From: Sphagnum compactum
Taxonomy: Eukaryota; Bryophyta; Sphagnopsida; Sphagnales
Length of the DNA stretch: 64,000 nucleotides
Direction of reading: 5' to 3'
Assembly (NCBI GenBank): GCA_965153455.1
Contig: OZ234500.1
Location: 8,742,001-8,806,000, forward strand
Shown here one piece after another: positions 58,868-64,000 of the stretch. Positions within the stretch are counted from its first letter, which is position 1. Each line of letters starts with the position of its first letter. The notes beneath the pieces are model-generated. The model worked only from the letters and a program-made list of their open reading frames with translations, had not been told where the DNA came from and did not search any database. A program made the position numbers and the translations under genes.

Positions 58868-60510
58868 TGAAATGTATGAGAAAGTGAAAAACTCAAAAAC
58901 ATCGATAAGGTTGTTGTGGAAGGCCAAAACTATTGACCACTACTAAAAGTGGTCAATCATCATGACAAACCACACAAGAATGCTTGCCTAAATCAAAGAT
59001 GCCATCCATTAAACATGTGAATGATTTAAAATGGAACTTATATGTTTATTGGATCACCTCTAGTGATGTTAAATTAGTCCACATCCATTAAACCAATGGG
59101 CATGAAAACCAACTATTACAACATCCACTTGCATTGGCTTGTTGATACATGCCCTAATCTATTACCATCCTACCAAAATAGTTGATCAAGAATTTCACTA
59201 AAAAGTTAACTAAGTGGGTCCTTATTTTGAAAGAATACGGTTTTGATGTAATTCATCAAACAAGTAGGGTAAATTGGAAGGTCAATGAATTGAGTCAAAA
59301 CCCAAATTCCAACAAGGATGCCATTGGGGTGCATTCATAGTAAAAGGAGCCAAAAGCACCAGGGATTTAATGTTTTGTAATGATTGGGTTTAATCATATT
59401 TTACACCATTCACTTTGAAATATATAAAAAATTTCACCCAACTTTTGGTAATGTTATCTACTTATATACATTAATGAATTTCAAGTACAAAAATTAAATG
59501 TGTAGACAAAATGATTATCCTTTGAATATAAGAAGTGATTAAATCTCCAAGATAAATTACACATCCCAAAATTATATATTAAATTGAACTTTACATTATT
59601 TGGAATAAGTTTATCACATAAAATCATTTTTTAAACATAAAAAAGTTGAAAATTGAACATAATTTATGCATTTTTCAAGACAACATGATAGAAATCAATG
59701 AAATAAACTATTTAATTAATATTTTTTCCTCCATAAAAATTAGCCATGCCTTTCACCATATAAAAATGAACAAGTTTTGTTAAAGACACATCATCAAATT
59801 GTGTAATTTAAATGGCCAAAAGCACGTTTGAACCAAATGTGTAGATAGGTGTAACAAATAAGTTTTTTATTAATCTTAGCTCCTTTTGCATTTTTAATCA
59901 TAAATATGAATCACCTCTCAAAATTTAAGAATGAATGGTGCACATTTGATAAACAAAAAGGACGTTCAAATCTAAAAGCACTATTTGATGACTATGTTTT
60001 AAGTGTTTTATGTGCATGAAAAGACTCTCAAAACTTAATGAAATGACTTGAAATTTGTGGAAGATCAAGATCATTAGCAAATAAATATAATTGCAAAAAG
60101 AAATAATAATTTGAATAAATACATTACACAAACTTGTCTTTCAAAATAGACATGGTATAGTATCACATTGCATTTGATGATTACTTTGGCTCCTTTTATT
60201 GTGAATGCACCCATTGGGGCTCATTATCATGGTGACGTGGATTTGGAAATAGTTCCAAATTAACATGCCTTTACATACCTATGTATTTTATTGACATGTT
60301 TTAAGAATGCACTTTAAGCCGACATGGGTAATGGGGGGTGCCCATGATGCAGATGTTGAACCAAAGGGCAATGGTGCCTTAATATACAAAGATGCATTAG
60401 TTATTGCATACTTACAAAGTTCTAGTTAGATTCACAACCAAGGAGTGTGACTGCATAGTGAAGAGGGCAAAACAATTCAGATGGGAAGGTAATTTCCTTT
60501 AGGAATGTTA
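58868..60510 (+). pseudogene. Second decayed copy of the 49.7-52.9 kb Ty3/gypsy family, opposite orientation
   Basis: Plus-strand text at about 59,200-59,325 reads as the end of RNase H (KLTKWV-ILKEYGFDVIH, then VNELS-NPN). It parallels the minus-strand copy at 50,590-50,690. From 60,211 to about 60,500 it matches the minus strand of 50,555-50,260: both have ATGG(G/T)GACGTGGATTTG-like text, CATGCCTTTACATACCTATGTA, ATGGGTAATGGGG and CAAAGGGCAATG. Stops are frequent. The copy is split by the inverted-repeat element at 59,329-60,210. Whether 58,868-59,150 belongs to the same copy is unclear. No integrase was recognised beyond 60,510. Confidence 0.75.
59329..60210. mobile_element. 882-bp non-autonomous DNA transposon with terminal inverted repeats
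   Basis: The ends are inverted complements over about 26 bp with two mismatches, starting GTGCATTCA and containing TAAAAGGAGCCAAA. They are flanked by an 8-bp duplication CCATTGGG (59,321-59,328 and 60,211-60,218). The related gypsy copy on the minus strand near 50,555 has the uninterrupted sequence ATGCCATTGGGGC, so the pre-insertion site is known. The interior is AT-rich with no transposase. The 8-bp duplication suggests the hAT superfamily, which must have supplied the transposase in trans. Confidence 0.88.
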
Positions 60511-61289
60511 TTGTCATTTACAACATAAAACGACCAACATAGTACAATAATGTCATGGGGAATCCATGTCAATCTATTTGCACATGCAGCTTTTGCAAAT
60601 TGAATTTCACCCTTTCTTCATCACTATTGCTAATGTTTAGATTGTGCTTGCAAACTCTTATTTTCCTCAATAGTTTTTGTCGGGAGTTCCTCTTCCATGA
60701 GAACTTGATTGGAAAAAATATTGCAAGATTCATTTTCTAGTATTGTTTCATTTTCATTTACCCTAGAGTCTTTCATTTACAAACAATATTTTTAACAAGA
60801 GGTGTAAATTAGAATGGAGAAATCAAAGCAAAAGAATATTTTGTCAAAGGATATTTGAAGTGTGTTTTAGTGTCTTATGTTGCAGTTGCTATTGATATAA
60901 GAGTTTTTCTTTAGAATATAAACATTTACAAATATTACAAGAAAGTTTACTTTTAATCATCATGGCAAAAACTAAAACAACAAGAAAAACAATGTCCAAT
61001 TTCTCTTAGTAGACAAAAAATCCATATAAAAAAAGTAAGAAATATTAAAAAGAAAATTAAATAAAAGATGAACGAAAAAAATGAATTGTAAAAAAATAAT
61101 GAAATAAGAACAAGAATTTGAAAAGCACAAAAAGAATTCCAAAAATCAACCAGCGAACAAAAAATGAAAAAAAGTTGAGAAAACCTTATAAGCTGAATTG
61201 AGCTCAAAGCTTCAAAACTTGAGCACCAACATCTGCAAGAGAGATGGGGAAATGAGAAGTATTAATTTAGACAAGAAACAACCAAATGT

Positions 61290-61680
61290 AAAGTAATGAA
61301 GCAAAGGAGATTGAAGCAACAAGGGTAAGCCTGAAAGGTACTTGAAACGGTGGCTAGGGAGTAATGAAGCTAGGGCACAACAAAGCAAGGGAGCAGTGAA
61401 GCAAAGGGTGCAATGAAGCAAAGGAATAATGAACCAAACAGTAATGAAACAAGGGTGTAGCAGAGTTAACAAGTAGAGAAGAAGGGAATACGAAACAAGG
61501 AATAGCAAAATAATGAAGTAGCGAAAAAGGGAATAGCCAAGGAAGGAGCAAGGGAGCTCTGCTGGTTATGAAAAATATTCTCAAAACAAGGGAGTAGCAA
61601 AGTTCGAGAGTAACAATGCAAGGGAGCACAGAAGGAGCAACAAAACAAGACAATAGCAAAGCAAGGAAGTGAAAAATAAA
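61290..61680. repeat. Degenerate short-unit minisatellite (GAAGCAAGGGAG type)
   Basis: A unit of about 15-17 bp resembling AGCAATGAAGCAAGGG recurs with variation across the tract. Examples are AGTAATGAAGCTAGGG, GCAGTGAAGCAAAGGG, GTAATGAAACAAGGG and AGTAGCAAAGTTCGAG. The strand is purine-rich. The absence of stops on the minus strand is a side effect of the repeat and not evidence of coding. Confidence 0.75.
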
Positions 61681-61794
61681 TAAATAAATGGGGCCAAGGA
61701 AAAGCTTTGGTTAGGAATGTTCATAAAAAGCCCAGGCTTCTTACCTCTTGTCATAAGTATATTCAAAATACCCATAGTCTTTGTGAACCTTGGT

Positions 61795-61955
61795 CATGAG
61801 AATATTCACATGGCCAAGGATCAGATAGCCTGACTTTTGGGATCTTTTTCATAACAATGGGTCTTGGACCTTGGCCATTAGATATTCACATGGCCAAGGA
61901 TCAGACAGTCCAAGCATTTGGGAATACATTCCATAACCAGGGGTCTTGTGTCGGA
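61795..61955. repeat. Tandem duplication, period about 80 bp
   Basis: The phrase ATATTCACATGGCCAAGGAT occurs at 61,802 and 61,882. Each is followed by CAGA(T/C)AG, a variable stretch, CATAAC(A/C)A and GGGTCTTG. Two diverged copies of a roughly 80-bp unit lie head to tail. Confidence 0.8.
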
Positions 61956-62204
61956 ACCCAAATCAGATCAAAGTAGAAGAAGCAGTTCCAAATGGGGCCT
62001 CTTTAGTTTGTAAGGATGACCATTTTGCCATCAATCTCAGATAGTTGTTGGATCAATCCTGAGATTGCTGGCAACTTTAAGCCTTAGCGGCAGAGATACC
62101 ATGGCATCTGTGATTGCTTGCTTAGAATTCTGGTTTTACATATCTGCACCATGCAATTCTAGCATCAAAATTTTGAAAGGTATGATTGTCGGGACTGGTG
62201 TGAC

Positions 62205-62389
62205 CCAGCACCCACAAACACACCACTCTGACTTTGTGGTCATCCAGTTGGAGGAACCACAACTTAGAAACCCTGGCACACTTTTAGAACCCTCAGCTAT
62301 GAGGAGGTTATATGGGGAACAAGAACCCAATGAAAAAAGTGTCATGTCCATGCACCATCCATCCATGGTGGTGTGTTTGTGGGTGCTGG
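62205..62389. repeat. 22-bp perfect inverted repeat with 141-bp spacer
   Basis: Bases 62,205-62,226 and 62,368-62,389 are exact inverted complements, running CCAGCACCCAC... against ...GTGGGTGCTGG. No flanking target duplication is visible. A transcript would form a stem with a large loop. It may be the remains of a small foldback element. Confidence 0.85.
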
Positions 62390-63217
62390 TTTACTCTGGC
62401 TGATTGTGGGTAGGTGGCAGTAAAGTTGGGGACTTGTCAGAAATGGTGTGTTGCAACATTTTTGCTCAGGAAATTAATCCAATGATTGAACTTCTATAAC
62501 ACAAATGACCTCTCTCGGCCTGCTTCACAACTGCAGCCAGATATTTCTACCACAGTTTTGAGCCTCCTAGTCAAGAACTTCACATGGTATAGACAAAACA
62601 CTTGTGTAACCCATTTAGTTCCATCAATCGTAATTTGCAAATGTAGTTGCACTAAGTTACTTACCTTTTGATGTGATGCCAACTGTAGAGGCCTCTGTTC
62701 TTGCAACTAAACAATGTGGTACTCTATCATCAATGCTTGCTGAAAGCATAACTGGCCAGTTATGCAGAGTTCAACAGCCTGCAGATTTTGACAGCCTGCA
62801 GAAGCCATCCTGGTTACAGTCCACTAGCATTGTGCTGTGAATAGTGTTGTTCACAGAGAAAAATTCTTGCAAATGAACATTAGATATTGGTTTGAATACC
62901 ACTGACCAGTCAGACATGATTTACATGAGAATATAGTAGGCACATAGGGCCATCAGCTTGTTCCCAAGTATCCTTCAAGGAGATTGACAAGTTGTAAATG
63001 TGCATAATATACAAATGAGAGCATGTATCATTACACGAATCTACAGATCTAGATTCATTCATTGTGAATCCAGTGAAACCTAGTCAGGCAAGAAGTCTTA
63101 ACTCTTAACTCCTCATCTGACTGGTAACCAATACCTATCACATCTTTCAACATCCTTGGATAAAGCAAACTCAAGTAAGAGTTTTCCCACAAACCCTACT
63201 AAATAATTCTACTGTTC

Positions 63218-64000
63218 TCATTCACCATGTTTGATTCTCTCTATGTGGCATAATTGCCGGAGTTTTGTGGGCACATACCAAATCCGAAGTTTCTCATTTC
63301 TGTTGAAAAGGTCATCAATGTCCCATTCATTTCCCCTTGCTAAGGAAACCAAGGGGTGATAACAAGCCTGGCACCACTGCCCAACATTTTCCCCTCGTTC
63401 TTTATACACCTTTCGGAGTGCATTTGATTGCTCCATATCAAGACAGTGCAAAGCATAACAGTGGACATAGTCTCTCATCTTTGGCTTGTTAATGTAGCCA
63501 GCTCCTGTAAGCTTGGCATGCCGGAAAACCTCGTTGGTAACCTGCATCCATGTGATAAGAGTGTAAAGACACTGTTGAACTTCTCACATTGGTGAGACAC
63601 TTCAAATCAAGAGTCCTTGAACTCTTTGTCACGAGAACAGCTCTCTGTGACATCTGCACACTGTGCATCTGAATTCAAGCCCCAAGATGTATAACTACAA
63701 AATTGCAGAGCAATCTCCACAACAGCAATTTGAAGGTAATGAGATTATGAGTGCAGTCATAACCTCATGAGAGTCAATCACAAAGTATCAAACCATCACC
63801 TTCATCACAAATAATAGTAGCTGCCACAACAACCCACTGACTTCATCAGGTCCCAACAAGAGTAAATTGAAGAGTCAAGATACTGCAAAATAATTTGAGA
63901 TTCACAAAGCATTTCTACCTTTGTTGGACACTTCTCTCCCTTTTCTTTTGCTATTTGCTGAACCTCCTCCAGAAATTTTCCACATTGTTCATATAGATCA
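63218..64000 (-). CDS. LFY: LEAFY/FLORICAULA transcription factor, last two exons (partial)
   Basis: The final exon is 63,218-63,541 and the penultimate exon runs from 63,919 off the window's right edge. The 377-bp intron has AAG|GTAGAA and GATGCAG|GTT borders and lies between CPTK and VTNEVF, the classic position of the last LEAFY intron. The visible protein is most of the helix-turn-helix DNA-binding domain: [41 protein letters not shown], then [16 protein letters not shown] and a short tail ending at TGA (63,218). Asp replaces His312 (codon 63,470-63,472), Cys replaces Arg345 (63,371-63,373), and His387 is kept (63,245-63,247; Arabidopsis numbering). This is the moss-type combination, which binds a DNA motif different from that of flowering-plant LFY. 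In mosses LEAFY acts in early sporophyte division and not in flowering. The N-terminal oligomerisation domain and promoter lie outside the window. Confidence 0.96.

Larger units (their letters stand above)
60511..63217. other. LEAFY 3' flank: AT-rich DNA, minisatellites, then unique sequence
   Basis: No gene is recognised. From about 62,000 the sequence becomes less AT-rich and probably includes the LEAFY 3' UTR and downstream flank. A 22-bp perfect inverted repeat and two repeat tracts are listed separately. Long minus-strand frames at 61,212-61,775 come from the repeat tract. Confidence 0.45.

Noticed and set aside
61212-61775. Overlapping minus-strand frames rich in Leu, Ser and Phe that look like membrane proteins
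   Set aside because: They come from the purine-rich short-unit minisatellite; several overlapping frames are open at once and none has a family match.
1-64000. tRNA, rRNA, CRISPR or bacterial-type operons
   Set aside because: None was seen on either strand. The window is eukaryotic, so bacterial ribosome-binding sites, operators and CRISPR arrays are not expected.

Overview
The window is nuclear DNA of a land plant, almost certainly a moss. The strongest clue is at the right edge: the last two exons of a LEAFY (LFY) transcription factor, minus strand. Its DNA-binding domain has Asp and Cys where flowering plants have His312 and Arg345 (Arabidopsis numbering), a combination known from moss LEAFY proteins. 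Spliced genes with GT/AG introns, a very AT-rich intergenic background, and many decayed plant-type transposons agree with this. The species cannot be named from the sequence alone. Exon limits were placed by eye from splice sites, reading phase and family similarity.

Layout. 1-10,900: AT-rich DNA holding a decayed carotenoid dioxygenase (NCED/CCD) gene at 2.5-5.3 kb. 12.5-15.0 kb (minus): a five- or six-exon DUF760 gene, probably plastid-targeted, with a 239-bp foldback element upstream. 16.4-17.0 kb: a 298-bp tandem duplication. 18-21.6 kb: a decayed PIF/Harbinger DNA transposon with convergent ORF1 and transposase. 25.3-26.2 kb: a Ty3/gypsy integrase remnant. 28.3-29.3 kb: a decayed pogo/Tigger/jerky-like transposase. 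30.8-43.7 kb: a gene-bearing, less AT-rich island with a minisatellite, a two-exon SAM-domain gene (plus) and a two-exon DUF1685 gene (minus). 43.7-49.6 kb: no recognised gene. 49.7-60.5 kb: a nested transposon cluster. 60.5-63.2 kb: minisatellites and the LEAFY 3' flank. 63.2-64.0 kb: LEAFY.

The nested cluster is the most informative part. Two copies of one old Ty3/gypsy family lie in opposite orientation (49.7-52.9 kb minus, 59.1-60.5 kb plus). The minus copy is split in its RNase H region by an 889-bp solo LTR with a perfect 5-bp target duplication. The plus copy is split by an 882-bp terminal-inverted-repeat element with an 8-bp target duplication, and the minus copy supplies the matching empty site. 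Between them sits a much younger, GC-richer chromodomain retrotransposon (53,418-58,862, target duplication CATCT). Its Gag-Pol runs in one frame for about 1,565 codons with no frameshift, but carries five in-frame stops, four of them TAG. Its 5' LTR has lost its promoter, R, U5 and primer-binding site through a deletion with 3-bp microhomology. The Gag and Pol look more like fungal/vertebrate-type chromoviruses (Tcn1/sushi group) than like the usual seed-plant elements.

The four host genes (DUF760, SAM-domain, DUF1685, LEAFY) have no evident functional link and appear to be independent transcription units separated by transposon-derived DNA.
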